This document shows positions 1 to 8,029 of a DNA stretch of 64,000 bases, one piece after another. The position numbers and the translations under genes were made by a program. This DNA is from Nocardioides sp. Root122 (GTDB taxonomy: Bacteria > Actinomycetota > Actinomycetes > Propionibacteriales > Nocardioidaceae). Position 1 is the stretch's first letter. Each line of letters starts with the position of its first letter. The notes below the pieces were generated by a model. The model made no database searches. It saw only the letters and a program-made list of their open reading frames with translations, and had not been told where the DNA came from. Location of the stretch: NCBI RefSeq assembly GCF_001425025.1, contig NZ_LMDE01000005.1:1-64000 (forward strand). The letters are read 5' to 3'.

Positions 1-78
1 CGCCACGGCTTTCGCACCCCTGCCGAGATGCTCGAGAAGATACTGACCAAGACCGCTGACAACCACGGTGTTGCGTGA
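1..78 (+). CDS. C-terminal tail of a probable IS30-like transposase (partial)
   Basis: Only the last 25 residues are in the window, ending at the stop at 76-78. The tail contains RHGFRTPAEML, which resembles the end of IS30-family transposases (RPRKTLxxRTPAExL). The family call rests on this short similarity and is an inference. The bases just after the stop run straight into an HNH-endonuclease coding frame, so the element end probably lies within about 20 bp of the stop. Another DDE transposase family cannot be excluded. Confidence 0.4.
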   Translation, partial: RHGFRTPAEMLEKILTKTADNHGVA

Positions 79-438
79 CTACCTAGATTCCGCCGCACCT
101 GCGTCTACCCCTGGTGCACCAGACCCGCCCGTCGTGCGGACGTCGACCACGTCATCGAGTACGACCACGACGCCGAAGCCGAAGGCCGCGAGCAACCCGG
201 ACCGACCACCACGTCCAACCTGGCGTGCCTGTGCCGCGGTCATCACCGGCTCAAGACCCACTCCGCGTGGACCTATGCCATGGTCGCCCCCGGTGTGTTC
301 GAGTGGATCAGCCCGCGCGGACACCGCTACCTGCGTGATCGACACGGCACCACGTCGCTCGACGGACCGGGTCTCGTGACGGGCGCCAGCGCGCCCTCCT
401 CGACCAACGAGACTGTCGATCCACCCGAGCGACCATGA
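79..438 (+). pseudogene. Truncated HNH endonuclease (DUF222-type) C-terminal remnant
   Basis: The frame open from about 79 to the stop at 436-438 reads as the C-terminal HNH nuclease domain common in Nocardioides and mycobacterial DUF222 proteins. Visible elements are CVYPWCTRPARRADVDHV, then DHDAEAEG, then NLACLCRGHHRLKTH, then a GVFEWISPRGHRY tail. The paired cysteines and the histidines of the zinc-binding HNH fold are kept. The N-terminal half of the family (about 300-400 aa) is missing, and the frame begins immediately after the transposase stop with no start codon. The simplest reading is that an insertion sequence disrupted a DUF222-HNH gene. The 289 bp after it (439-727) contain no gene I can support. 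Confidence 0.7.
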
Positions 439-727
439 CCCCGCCCCGCACCCCGCCAGTCCCCACGATGGCGGGGCCACAGGCACGTCCGACAGCGTCC
501 AGCGCGGCGCCGCCCGTGACCTACTCGCGGCAAATGCGGATGTCTACCCATTCCTTCGGCGGGTTCGCTTGCGTCGGGTTCCTGGCGATTCCGGCGCCCT
601 ATGTGCCGAACGGTGCTGTGCGGCGGCGGGTGTCCCGGGTGTCTGGATGTGCGATGGTGGCTCTCGAACGGGGATCCCGACCATGACGGTCGCGAGTTGC
701 CTGCGGCCGCTAGTGGGAGAGGGACTG

Positions 728-1051
728 ATGACGCTTCGCGTGCTGTCAGTCGTGTTGGCGATCGCAGCCACCACCGGTTGCTCTTCTGGCCATCCACAGG
801 AGGATCCGTCCAGCTACAGCATCGTAGAAGAGATCGAGACCGGTATCGGCACGGAGGTCGTGGTCTCCGTGGAGGACAGCGCCATCGCAGTGGACGTCTT
901 CGACGAGGTCTTCGACGACAACGATGGTTATGCAGCGGTTTACATCTTCTGCGCTGGCTCTGACGTTCGCCAGGACGACTTCATCCTCTACGGCAGAGCA
1001 GACGGCGATGACCGGAACATCATCATCCGCCATGAAGATCAGGACTGCTAA
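728..1051 (+). CDS. Small acidic lipoprotein, function unknown
   Basis: A 107-residue protein. It starts at ATG 728, eight bases after a GGGAGAGG-like ribosome binding site. The N-terminus (MTLRVLSVVLAIAATTGCSS) is a short lipoprotein signal ending at a lipobox-like TTGC, so it is probably anchored outside the membrane. The mature part is very acidic, with many D and E residues, and has a single IFCAG cysteine segment near residue 77. I recognise no domain. Base composition is somewhat less GC-rich than the core genes downstream, in keeping with an accessory region. Nothing supportable lies between it and the next small gene (1052-1342). Confidence 0.6.
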   Translation: MTLRVLSVVLAIAATTGCSSGHPQEDPSSYSIVEEIETGIGTEVVVSVEDSAIAVDVFDEVFDDNDGYAAVYIFCAGSDVRQDDFILYGRADGDDRNIIIRHEDQDC

Positions 1052-1342
1052 CCGAGCGGCGACCCCGCCTTGAGCAAGCACCCGGACTGGACAGGCGTGT
1101 CCGCGAGCTGGCACCCATGGTGCCTCCGCGTGTGGCGCACAGGCCGAACCTCGTCACGGATCGGACGTGCTGTCATCCGCTCACCGACAGATGCGGTCGA
1201 GCTGATCGCGGCATGTGAGTGCATTGGTCCCGGCCCCGTGCATACCTACGCCTCTGCCTCGCCGCTCGATCTCGCGGTTGGCTGGAGTCAGGTCCCAGGA
1301 GAGACAGAGGACGGACCGGGTGGTCCGGACGGGAGGATCGAG

Positions 1343-1629
1343 ATGTACGCCTTGCCTCGCACTCTGATGGGTCGTCGCGCGCTGTGGCTCCTGCTTCCCG
1401 TGCTGCTCTACCTGGTGTTTCCTGTATGGCTCCTCGTCTCCTACCTGCCACGGGCGCTGAGCATTGCCATCGGCATCGGCATGATCGGGCTGGCTCTCGC
1501 CTCTCTCGTCACCTCAGGCTGGCCATCTTCCGCGAGAAGGAACGCTCGGCGCTCGTGATCGTGCTCGCGTCCCTCACGTTCCTGATCGTCTTCGCCTTCG
1601 CCGTCGGTGAGGTCCTCGGCGGACACTGA
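1343..1629 (+). pseudogene. Small multi-pass membrane protein, apparently frameshifted
   Basis: An ATG at 1343 follows GGGAGG and opens a 71-residue frame that is almost entirely hydrophobic: two membrane segments, roughly residues 10-30 and 35-55. The frame drops off at a stop at 1558. A neighbouring frame continues seamlessly from about 1515 as RLAIFREKERSALVIVLASL and a third hydrophobic segment, ending at 1629. Joining the two at about 1511-1518 gives a plausible three-helix protein of about 95 aa. This suggests a single-base indel, either genuine decay or a sequencing error. No family is recognised. Confidence 0.45.
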
Positions 1630-1773
1630 GATCACGTGGGCTCCGGCGGTTCTGCACACTGCCATGTGGGCGGCTACAGCGAGTGCCGTCGACGCCATCG
1701 CCCACTCCATGGACCACGCCGGCCGTGTCCGTACCGCGGACCAGGCTCGGTCACCCACCCAGAACGACAGCGG

Positions 1774-2790
1774 TCAGTCGTCGCGTACGTCCCCGTCGTC
1801 GCGGGTCCGCACCCAAGGCGGCGGTCCGAGACCAATGCCGCCGGGAAGGGTCACGGACACGGCCGCGATGGCTCCGTCGTCGTCCTCGAAGAGGTCGATC
1901 GTGAGCTGGCACCCGAGCTCCGGTCCGTCGCCAGAACCGGCGCCGCTGACTGTCAGCACGACTCGGGTGGCAGTTTCAGCGACACCGGACGGGCTCGACG
2001 TGGGGAGGCCGCATGTGGTGGGCGGTGGTGGTCCACTGGTGATCGAGACGACCGGCTGCCCGAGGTCGTTGGCGACCGGGCGCACCGCGTAGGCCACGAC
2101 GGGGTCGCGCACGCGCCATCGCCAGTCGGGCGAGGTGGCCGAGTGGGTCCCGTCGGCCGTCCCAGCCGCCTCGCCGTCGACGTAGAGCCGCACCTCGGGC
2201 GCGAGATGCGGGCGGCCCGAGCCGGAGACGAGGAAACGCAGGAACGCCCACGCCTGGACGCGTCCGGCGGCGTCGGCAGGGCAGCTCCACGACGGGGTCG
2301 CCGTCGCGATGACGACCACCACCTCGTCGAGCCGGACCGTGTCGCCGGACGGCGGCACGGAGCCCAGCACCTGCCCCGCCGGATCACACTGGGGCGCTGC
2401 ATCGACGCGCGACGCGATGCCGGCGCGCCCCAGCGCGCTGACGGCCTCGGCGGAAGTGAGGCCTACGAGGGCAGGCACCGTCGCGGCCCTCCGCTCGACC
2501 TTCTCGGGGCCGGATGGACCGGTCAGGATCGTGACCACGAAAGCCGCCGCGACAACGGCGGTGAGCACGACGACGGTGATCAAGGGGACGCGAGACCGCC
2601 CGCCGAGCACCTCCTCACGCAGAGCGGGAACAACGACCTGGTCGGGATCGGCGGAGCGAACGATGCGGCGACGGTGGTCCTCGATCACGCGATCGACCAC
2701 CGCCGCGGCGCGGTCCGCCGGCACGCCGAGCTCGGTCGCCATCTCGACGAGTCTCCGGTGGCGCGCATCTCGGTAGTCCTGGAGGTCCAT
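1774..2790 (-). CDS. PASTA-domain single-pass membrane protein
   Basis: A 338-residue protein. The first 60 residues are a charged, helical cytoplasmic region (MDLQDYRDARHRRLVEMATE). A single transmembrane segment follows at about residues 68-90, then an extracytoplasmic part with one PASTA-like module at about 102-165 (VPALVGLTSAEAVSALGRAG and a VVVVIA strand). The C-terminal 170 residues are beta-rich, with no recognised domain. PASTA modules bind peptidoglycan or muropeptides in Ser/Thr kinases and penicillin-binding proteins, but no kinase domain is present here, so a wall-sensing or structural role is only inferred. The start ATG abuts the stop of a 29-codon frame (2791-2880). Confidence 0.7.
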   Translation of the reverse strand: MDLQDYRDARHRRLVEMATELGVPADRAAAVVDRVIEDHRRRIVRSADPDQVVVPALREEVLGGRSRVPLITVVVLTAVVAAAFVVTILTGPSGPEKVERRAATVPALVGLTSAEAVSALGRAGIASRVDAAPQCDPAGQVLGSVPPSGDTVRLDEVVVVIATATPSWSCPADAAGRVQAWAFLRFLVSGSGRPHLAPEVRLYVDGEAAGTADGTHSATSPDWRWRVRDPVVAYAVRPVANDLGQPVVSITSGPPPPTTCGLPTSSPSGVAETATRVVLTVSGAGSGDGPELGCQLTIDLFEDDDGAIAAVSVTLPGGIGLGPPPWVRTRDDGDVRDD

Positions 2791-2880
2791 CTACCGCTCC
2801 TGGGCCCGGCGCCGGGAGTCGGTCCGCCGCCAGCGCGGGCAGTCGACGACGAGCCACTTCTCGACATCGGTGCGCGCCAT
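2791..2880 (-). pseudogene. Short relic ORF with a KWLVVDxxRWRRTD motif
   Basis: A 29-codon frame starting MARTDVEKWLVVDCPRWRRT and ending in RAQER. From memory, small actinobacterial proteins of unknown function begin with a similar KW(L/I)VVDGRRWRRTDP segment followed by a helical tail, and that tail is absent here. The TAG stop directly precedes the ATG of the PASTA gene, so translation could be coupled. No clear ribosome binding site is visible upstream. It is either a truncated relic or a leader peptide. Low certainty. Confidence 0.3.
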
Positions 2881-2915
2881 CCGCTGAGTCTCGCAGAACG
2901 TGTCGGCGTGCTACG

Positions 2916-3389
2916 TCAGCGTCGGGCGGCGAGGAAGCCCTCGATCGTGTCGACGACGAGCTGGTGGTCCTCCACCTGCGGCATCCCGGAGACCGCGACG
3001 GTGCCGACACAGCCGGTGCCGCGGACGAGGATGGGGAACGCCCCTCCGTGAGCGGCATAGTCGGACGGGTCCAAGCGGGAGTTCGCCTCGAAGGATCCGC
3101 CGTCGACCCTGAACTGCTCGCCCACACGCAGCGAGGAGCGCCCATAGCGGTCCACCACGGCACTCTTGCGCTCGAGCCAGCCGTCGTTGTCCGCTGTCGC
3201 GCCCGGAAGCGCCGCGTGAAAGAGACGCTGACCGTTGCGACGGATCGAGATGGCCACCGGCAGGAAGGCGGCGACCGCGGCCTCGCGCAGAGCGACACCG
3301 AGTGCCCACGCGGTTTCCTCGTCGAAGCTGTCGAAGACGAGGCGCGACTCCTGAGCGATCAGCTCATCAAGAAGCTCAGTTCCAGTCAC
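2916..3389 (-). CDS. Haem-degrading domain protein (HbpS/GlcG-like, UPF0303)
   Basis: A 157-residue protein with the whole family length. The middle contains the hallmark LPGATADNDGWLERKSAVV region, and later GGAFPI and VGTVAVSGMPQVEDHQLVV. These match the UPF0303/YBR137W branch of the HbpS-GlcG fold, some members of which bind or degrade haem. It has no signal peptide, so it is cytoplasmic. The GTG start at 3389 fits the conserved N-terminus (ELLDELIAQE). It stands alone, divergent from the GNAT gene; the shared promoter region would be about 3390-3620. Substrate unknown. Confidence 0.75.
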   Translation of the reverse strand: MTGTELLDELIAQESRLVFDSFDEETAWALGVALREAAVAAFLPVAISIRRNGQRLFHAALPGATADNDGWLERKSAVVDRYGRSSLRVGEQFRVDGGSFEANSRLDPSDYAAHGGAFPILVRGTGCVGTVAVSGMPQVEDHQLVVDTIEGFLAARR

Positions 3390-3621
3390 AGCTCGGCCCT
3401 CGGAGGAACCGCACTACGCCAGCGAAGGTCTCCATGTTCACAAGGCGCACGCTACCCAGTTCTCCACACCCCGAGGGTGCTCCGCACGATCGACTGTTGA
3501 CGCCGCCGGCTCATCGGCAGATCCGCGCCTATCCGGCAGGAGCGGGTGGTGGGGTCGCGGCAGACCGGTTCGTCCGTGCCGTCGCTTCTCGATGCGCTGC
3601 AAGCTGCGGTACAAGAACGAC

Positions 3622-4149
3622 ATGGCCCGGTTCGACGTGAGTGATTCAGCCACCCATCAGGACGGAGCGGCCCTGTGGTCCGTGTACGAGTCGGTGTTCG
3701 GCGACCATCCTGACTACGAAACATGGCGGGGGGCTGTATGGGACAAGCACCGGGTGCGGAACGGTTTTCGTCTCGCCCGTGCCTACGACGGCGGCGCCTT
3801 GGTGGGCTTCGCCTACGGCTACACCGGTGAACACGGTCAGTGGTGGACCGACCGCGCGCTCGCGGTGCTGCGTCCTGACGTTGCGGACGAGTGGTTGGGA
3901 GGCCACTTCGAGCTGGTGAGCATTGGCGTACTGGACACGGCCCGACGCGGTGGTGTCGGTCGAAGACTGATGCACCTTCTGCTCGAAGGCCTCCCTCACG
4001 AACGTCAGCTCTTGATGACGACGGCAGACACCACCGCCCCGGCGAGGCGGCTGTACGCGTCTGAGGGGTGGCGCGTCCTGGGCCCAGGCATCGGCAACGG
4101 GACCGTGATCATGGGTCGTCGGGGCACCGTGGGTCAGGAGACCTCTTAG
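3622..4149 (+). CDS. GNAT-family N-acetyltransferase
   Basis: About 175 residues from ATG 3622. An in-frame ATG at 3592 would add ten residues rich in basic amino acids and is less likely. The acetyl-CoA binding region is visible as LVSIGVLDTARRGGVGRRLM, the GNAT motif A (RxxGxGRxL), followed by the usual beta4-alpha3 split and ARRLYASEGWRVLG near the C-terminus. The substrate cannot be inferred. It is transcribed away from the haem-degrading-domain gene and is followed by a convergent gene. Confidence 0.8.
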   Translation: MARFDVSDSATHQDGAALWSVYESVFGDHPDYETWRGAVWDKHRVRNGFRLARAYDGGALVGFAYGYTGEHGQWWTDRALAVLRPDVADEWLGGHFELVSIGVLDTARRGGVGRRLMHLLLEGLPHERQLLMTTADTTAPARRLYASEGWRVLGPGIGNGTVIMGRRGTVGQETS

Positions 4150-4223
4150 CGTCGCCGCACCTCGGCACGACCGGACGCTCGACCCGCGACATCTCCGCAC
4201 AGCCGAGGTTCAAGGGCTGCGAC

Positions 4224-4775
4224 TCAGGACGTCCGGTCCCGGTCGACCGCGGCCTCCAACGCTGAGGGGTGCACGACGGTCCCGCATGTCGGGCACGTCT
4301 CCTGGATCGCGTCGAGGTCCTGGAGCACCTCTGCGAGGTCCGTGCGCCCCCTCATGGCGGCCACGGATGCCAGCAGGTACCGCAGGTCTGCATCGGTCGT
4401 GCAGTTCTCGAGGCGCTCGAGCGTGAGGGTCAGTCCCCGGCGCATCGCTGTCCTGAAAGCAGGTTCCAGGTCGCTCGGCACGTCGGGGGCATAGGTCGCG
4501 ATCAGTCCGGCGACGATGAGGTACTCGTCCGCATCGGCCGGCTCCACGCGACCCGCGAAGTCCATCAGGTAGGGGAGAGCGGCGAAGGCGGCGTCGTACG
4601 TCGTCTCCTCGGCGCAGATCTCCGGCCACATCTCCTTGAAGAGGTCGAGGTCTGACGGGTCGTCGCCGAGGGCCCGGAGCGCCTGGGGAACCGGGTACGC
4701 CCCAGGCCCAATCCGGGTCCACAGCTGGCTCCACCGCGGGCTGTCAAGTGGGAGTCGATCGGGGTCGTCGCTCAT
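4224..4775 (-). CDS. Helical-repeat protein of unknown function, immunity-protein-like
   Basis: From ATG 4775 the protein has 183 residues; an in-frame ATG at 4784 is also possible. It opens with LDSPRWSQLW and contains EETTYDAAFAALPYLMDFA. This pattern recalls a HEAT-like family of small actinobacterial proteins that begin LDDPRW and contain TVYDASYAAVPHL, some of which sit beside polymorphic toxins. The rest is alpha-helical. A CPTCGTVVHP segment near the C-terminus could bind a metal. No toxin gene is recognisable nearby. The family link is from memory. Confidence 0.5.
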   Translation of the reverse strand: MSDDPDRLPLDSPRWSQLWTRIGPGAYPVPQALRALGDDPSDLDLFKEMWPEICAEETTYDAAFAALPYLMDFAGRVEPADADEYLIVAGLIATYAPDVPSDLEPAFRTAMRRGLTLTLERLENCTTDADLRYLLASVAAMRGRTDLAEVLQDLDAIQETCPTCGTVVHPSALEAAVDRDRTS

Positions 4776-4912
4776 GCGAGCCATTCTGGATGACGCACGA
4801 CCGGACCCCCTGACATCGGCAGGATCGGACGTCGTGGTCGCGGCGGGCGCCTCCGCCATCGTCGTATCGTGCGGGTGCCGACCGCGCCGGGACATCGAGG
4901 TGGACGAGAACG

Positions 4913-6049
4913 ATGGGCATCAGCACCGCCGCTGCGTTGGAGGCTCGGCTCGTGTCGCTCCGAAGCCGCCCTGCTGGCGAGGATGCTTTCCTCGCCGAGG
5001 TCCAGGCTCTCGGAGCCAGTCTCGAGGTGAGGATCGGGAGTGACTCCCTCCTCAAGATCGCCCTGGCCGGGCTGTCGAGCGACGGCGTCTCCCCGCCGCC
5101 GTCAGGCGGTCCTGCCGCCGGCTTCGCGGGGCGGAGCATGGTCCTGCCCTCCACGTCCACCATCTCGTCAGCCGCTTTCGGGGCGGATGACGGCGCGGAG
5201 GTCGAGAAGCTGCTCACCTCCTGCGCTGCAACGGTCGAGGCGCAGGGCAACCAGGCGGAGCTCCGGGACATCTACGTCGCGATGCTGGCGCGTCCGGACG
5301 TACGCCGTGACGTCGCCGCGAGTCGACCGGTCGACCTCCACGTCCTGTCGGCCCTGACGGCGGAGCGCGCCTCGGTCAGTGCCTTGAGTCCCGTGACGTT
5401 CGACGGGGACGTCGAGCTCGCCCTGTATGCGTGGCTGTGCACTGTCGTCGGCGTCCCGCATGCGTCCGAGCACGTGGCGGAGGTGACGAGCCGCCGTCAC
5501 CTGCGGCTACAGCTCCGGGACCGACCCGTCGCGGTGGCCGCTGCCCAGCTGTGCGAGGTCCCGGTTGGGCACCTGCTGCCCTTCGAGGGGCCTGCGGACA
5601 CCCTGGTGGACGGCCCGCTGCCTCCCGACGACCTGGTCCGTGTCGTGGACGAGCTGGCGCAGGGCTCGACGTTCTGGACCTGGCGTCGCCAGGGCTTCCA
5701 GCTCGGGTGCGTGACCGGAGGCCAGGACGCGGGCGCCATGCCGTACGTGATGTCGGGGCGCGCCCTGCGTTGGCTGGTCGACCGCGGGGTGCCGCTGGGT
5801 CCGCAACGCCTGGGGCGGATCGACGACTACGCCAAGAGCGTCACGGAGATGCTCGGGCGTGGCGATGACACCGACCCGCTGGGTGCCCACCTGAACGTCG
5901 TGGTCGGGCTCGCTGACGACGGGATCCACCTGCCACTGGCCGAGGAGCTCGCCGCACTGGCCTGGCTCTGTGACGTCCACGACGAGTACGTCGACCTCGA
6001 GGCGCTGCTCGACATCCGGGCCAAGGGGCTGCGGGGGATGTTCGGGTGA
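4913..6049 (+). CDS. Hypothetical protein, 378 aa
   Basis: A full-length open frame with strong third-position GC bias, beginning MGISTAAALEARLVSLRSRP. No signal peptide, membrane segment or nucleotide-binding motif is visible. The N-terminal 60 residues are followed by a low-complexity P/G/S stretch, then a mostly helical body. One notable segment is FWTWRRQGFQLGCVTGG near residue 260. I do not recognise the family. It is divergent from the immunity-like gene at 4224, and a 59-bp repeat follows its stop by 13 bases. Confidence 0.6.
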   Translation: MGISTAAALEARLVSLRSRPAGEDAFLAEVQALGASLEVRIGSDSLLKIALAGLSSDGVSPPPSGGPAAGFAGRSMVLPSTSTISSAAFGADDGAEVEKLLTSCAATVEAQGNQAELRDIYVAMLARPDVRRDVAASRPVDLHVLSALTAERASVSALSPVTFDGDVELALYAWLCTVVGVPHASEHVAEVTSRRHLRLQLRDRPVAVAAAQLCEVPVGHLLPFEGPADTLVDGPLPPDDLVRVVDELAQGSTFWTWRRQGFQLGCVTGGQDAGAMPYVMSGRALRWLVDRGVPLGPQRLGRIDDYAKSVTEMLGRGDDTDPLGAHLNVVVGLADDGIHLPLAEELAALAWLCDVHDEYVDLEALLDIRAKGLRGMFG

Positions 6050-6062
6050 CGGAGCGTGCGGC

Positions 6063-6121
6063 CCACCAGGTCCTGGCCATGCGCGTGAGGCGGGGCCGCC
6101 CGGACCTGTCCGGGTACGCCG
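6063..6121 (+). repeat. 59-bp dispersed repeat, copy 1
   Basis: This 59-nt stretch, running from CCACCAGGTCCTGGCCATG to GGGTACGCCG, recurs at 7914-7972 with 55 of 59 identical bases and no gaps. Both copies lie directly downstream of a stop codon, in the same orientation. Read in one frame both encode HQVLAMRV..GRPDLS.YA. It may be a small mobile or recombined intergenic element, or the duplicated end of a lost gene. Confidence 0.75.
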
Positions 6122-6132
6122 GCACCCCGCAG

Positions 6133-6408
6133 TCAGGGGAGGTAGGTGTCGCAGCGGGGGAGAGGGCCGTCGAGCGCGACGTTCCAGTTGAGGGGCGCGG
6201 GCGTGATGAAGCAGCTCCGCTCGGCGCGGGGGCCCGCGGTGGCTGTGTCGGTGACCGCGGCCCGGTGCACGACGGCGGGGATGTCGACGGGATCCGGGAT
6301 GGCGCCGGCGCTGCTGGGGTGCAGGGACACCAGGGCTGCGACCAGCCCGGTGGCCGAGGCGGCGACGGCGAAGGTCGGGGGACGGTGGGTGTTCTTGAAA
6401 GTGGTCAT
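6133..6408 (-). CDS. Small secreted protein of unknown function
   Basis: From ATG 6408 the protein has 91 residues. The N-terminus (MTTFKNTHRPPTFAVAASAT) and the following hydrophobic stretch, ending near PSSAGA, look like a Sec signal peptide, leaving a mature part of about 55 residues with two cysteines (SCFITP and PRCDTYLP) that could form a disulfide. It is divergent from the LuxR-type regulator at 6547, with a shared 138-bp control region, so it may be a target of that regulator. The latter point is inference. Confidence 0.5.
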   Translation of the reverse strand: MTTFKNTHRPPTFAVAASATGLVAALVSLHPSSAGAIPDPVDIPAVVHRAAVTDTATAGPRAERSCFITPAPLNWNVALDGPLPRCDTYLP

Positions 6409-6546
6409 GACCCGACGGTGCGCCGGAGGCCGGCACACCGGAATGCGACGTTGGCCGCTGGGGGTTCGGCGTACGCGCTATTGCGTATGTCGCTCCCGGC
6501 AGCCGGGTCGTAGCGTGAGCGGCACGCACACAACGGAGGTAGCGCC

Positions 6547-7320
6547 GTGCCGGACAACTGGGTCATCACCGACAGCGACATCCAGGCCCTGCTGGAGGTG
6601 CTCGACGGTTGTCAGACCGACGCCGTCGGCACGGACATCTTCTATGTCGACGTCCTGACCGGCCTGCGGGAGCTGATCCCGTGCGGCGAGATGACGTTCC
6701 AGCTGATGGACGTCGCGGAGCAACGGGTGCGGACGCTGTCGGTCAACGACGCCGGCGTCGAGCGCGACGAGTCCGTCGGCATGGTCGACGAGTGGACGAC
6801 CCTGTTCTGGCAGCAGTTCTGGGACGAGCACGGATGTGCGGGTCCGTTGCTGTCGGGCGACTACACCACGGTGCTCCACCACGCCGAGACGACGCGCACC
6901 CGGGCGTACGCCGACTCGCCCCTGGGGACCCTCGCGGGCGAGCTCGGCCTGGACGACGAGATCCTGGTGCCGATGGCACCGCTCGGGGGCACGGACCGAC
7001 GTCTGCTGCTCTGGCGCACCAAGGACGAGCCCGACTTCTCCGAGCGCGAGAAGGCGATGCTGGCGCTGGCCCGTCCGCACCTGGCCGAGCTGCACACGCG
7101 CCGCGACCGCGAGCTTCGCGGCGAACCGAACCTGACGCCTCGCCAGTGGGAGGTCCTGCGTCAGGTGGCCACCGGAGCCAGCAACACCCAGATCGCCCGC
7201 ACCCTCGGCCTCTCTGACGCGACCGTGCGCAAGCACCTCGAGAACGTCTTCCTCCGCCTCGGGGTGCAGAGCCGGACCGAGGCCCTCGCTCGCGTCCGCG
7301 TGTTCCTCGACGCGGCCTGA
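6547..7320 (+). CDS. LuxR-family transcriptional regulator
   Basis: A 257-residue protein with a GTG start. The N-terminal 190 residues form a GAF-like sensory region without recognisable ligand residues. A LuxR/NarL-type helix-turn-helix spans residues 196-252 (LTPRQWEVLRQVATGASNTQ, then IARTLGLSDATVRKH). No receiver domain or conserved phospho-Asp is seen, so it is not a classical response regulator. It lies divergent from a small secreted protein and upstream of an unknown gene. Confidence 0.8.
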   Translation: MPDNWVITDSDIQALLEVLDGCQTDAVGTDIFYVDVLTGLRELIPCGEMTFQLMDVAEQRVRTLSVNDAGVERDESVGMVDEWTTLFWQQFWDEHGCAGPLLSGDYTTVLHHAETTRTRAYADSPLGTLAGELGLDDEILVPMAPLGGTDRRLLLWRTKDEPDFSEREKAMLALARPHLAELHTRRDRELRGEPNLTPRQWEVLRQVATGASNTQIARTLGLSDATVRKHLENVFLRLGVQSRTEALARVRVFLDAA

Positions 7321-7351
7321 ACCGATCCCGTCGAGGCCAGCCACCCTGATC

Positions 7352-7909
7352 GTGAGCAGCAACGCTCCAGCGATGGAAGACGCGTGGCTCCCACCGACGC
7401 CTCCTGCGTCGGACTTCACCGAGGTGAGGCCCCTTCCCAGCCGCTTCTCCTCGGCCGTGTTCTCCCGCGGCATCCTCGTCTGCCCGGAGAGCGAGTCCGG
7501 CCGCTACCTGGCTTCCGTGCCGAGTGAGCGTGTTCCACGCAGCGTGACCCGCATCGGAGATGCGGGTCTGTTCTACGTGAGCAAGGACCCCGGCCTGCGC
7601 CGGTTCCACACCTGGCTCGCCGTGGGCCATGCCGAGACCCCGCACCCTGGGCCGGGGCCGACGTGGGACGACTCCTGGACGCTCGCCCCCACCGATGCGT
7701 TGGCAGTGTTCGACCACAAGGGCACGTGCCACGGCCACGTGACCGACGTGGCTGGGACCTACCTGGTCCGCTCCCGGATCCTCGACGGCAGCGAGAGTCC
7801 TGGCGACGAGTTCTACGTCGCACCGGGATGGTTCCTCGAGGTCACCATGCTCGACCCGGTCTCAGGGCAGCCGGTCAACGCCCGGTGGTGGGGGTTCGGC
7901 AGTCGTTGA
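7352..7909 (+). CDS. Hypothetical protein, about 185 aa
   Basis: An open frame from GTG 7352 (an ATG at 7373 would shorten it by seven residues), beginning 31 bases after the LuxR stop and so possibly cotranscribed. It is rich in aromatic residues and beta-strand-like segments (GLFYVSKDPGLRRFHTWLAV, WDDSWTLAPTD). There is no signal peptide or membrane helix, and no family is recognised. The second copy of the 59-bp repeat begins 4 bases after its stop. Confidence 0.55.
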   Translation: MSSNAPAMEDAWLPPTPPASDFTEVRPLPSRFSSAVFSRGILVCPESESGRYLASVPSERVPRSVTRIGDAGLFYVSKDPGLRRFHTWLAVGHAETPHPGPGPTWDDSWTLAPTDALAVFDHKGTCHGHVTDVAGTYLVRSRILDGSESPGDEFYVAPGWFLEVTMLDPVSGQPVNARWWGFGSR

Positions 7910-7913
7910 CCTG

Positions 7914-7972
7914 CCACCAGGTTCTGGCCATGCGCGTGAAGTGGGGCCGCCCGGACCTGTCCAGGTACGCCG
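7914..7972 (+). repeat. 59-bp dispersed repeat, copy 2
   Basis: Ungapped match to 6063-6121 with four substitutions. This copy is bracketed by an exact 12-bp direct repeat (GACCTGCCACCA) at 7908-7919 and 7981-7992; the left copy overlaps the stop codon of the upstream gene and the first bases of the repeat. That arrangement could be a duplication footprint. Confidence 0.75.
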
Positions 7973-8029
7973 ACCGGTTCGACCTGCCACCATCGGACGG
8001 GGCGCCGGGAGTCCGACCACTGCCCTCCG

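Noticed and set aside
3438..3653. Small minus-strand frame between the HbpS-like and GNAT genes
   Set aside because: It overlaps the GNAT start, has no ribosome binding site and encodes an Arg-rich low-complexity peptide.
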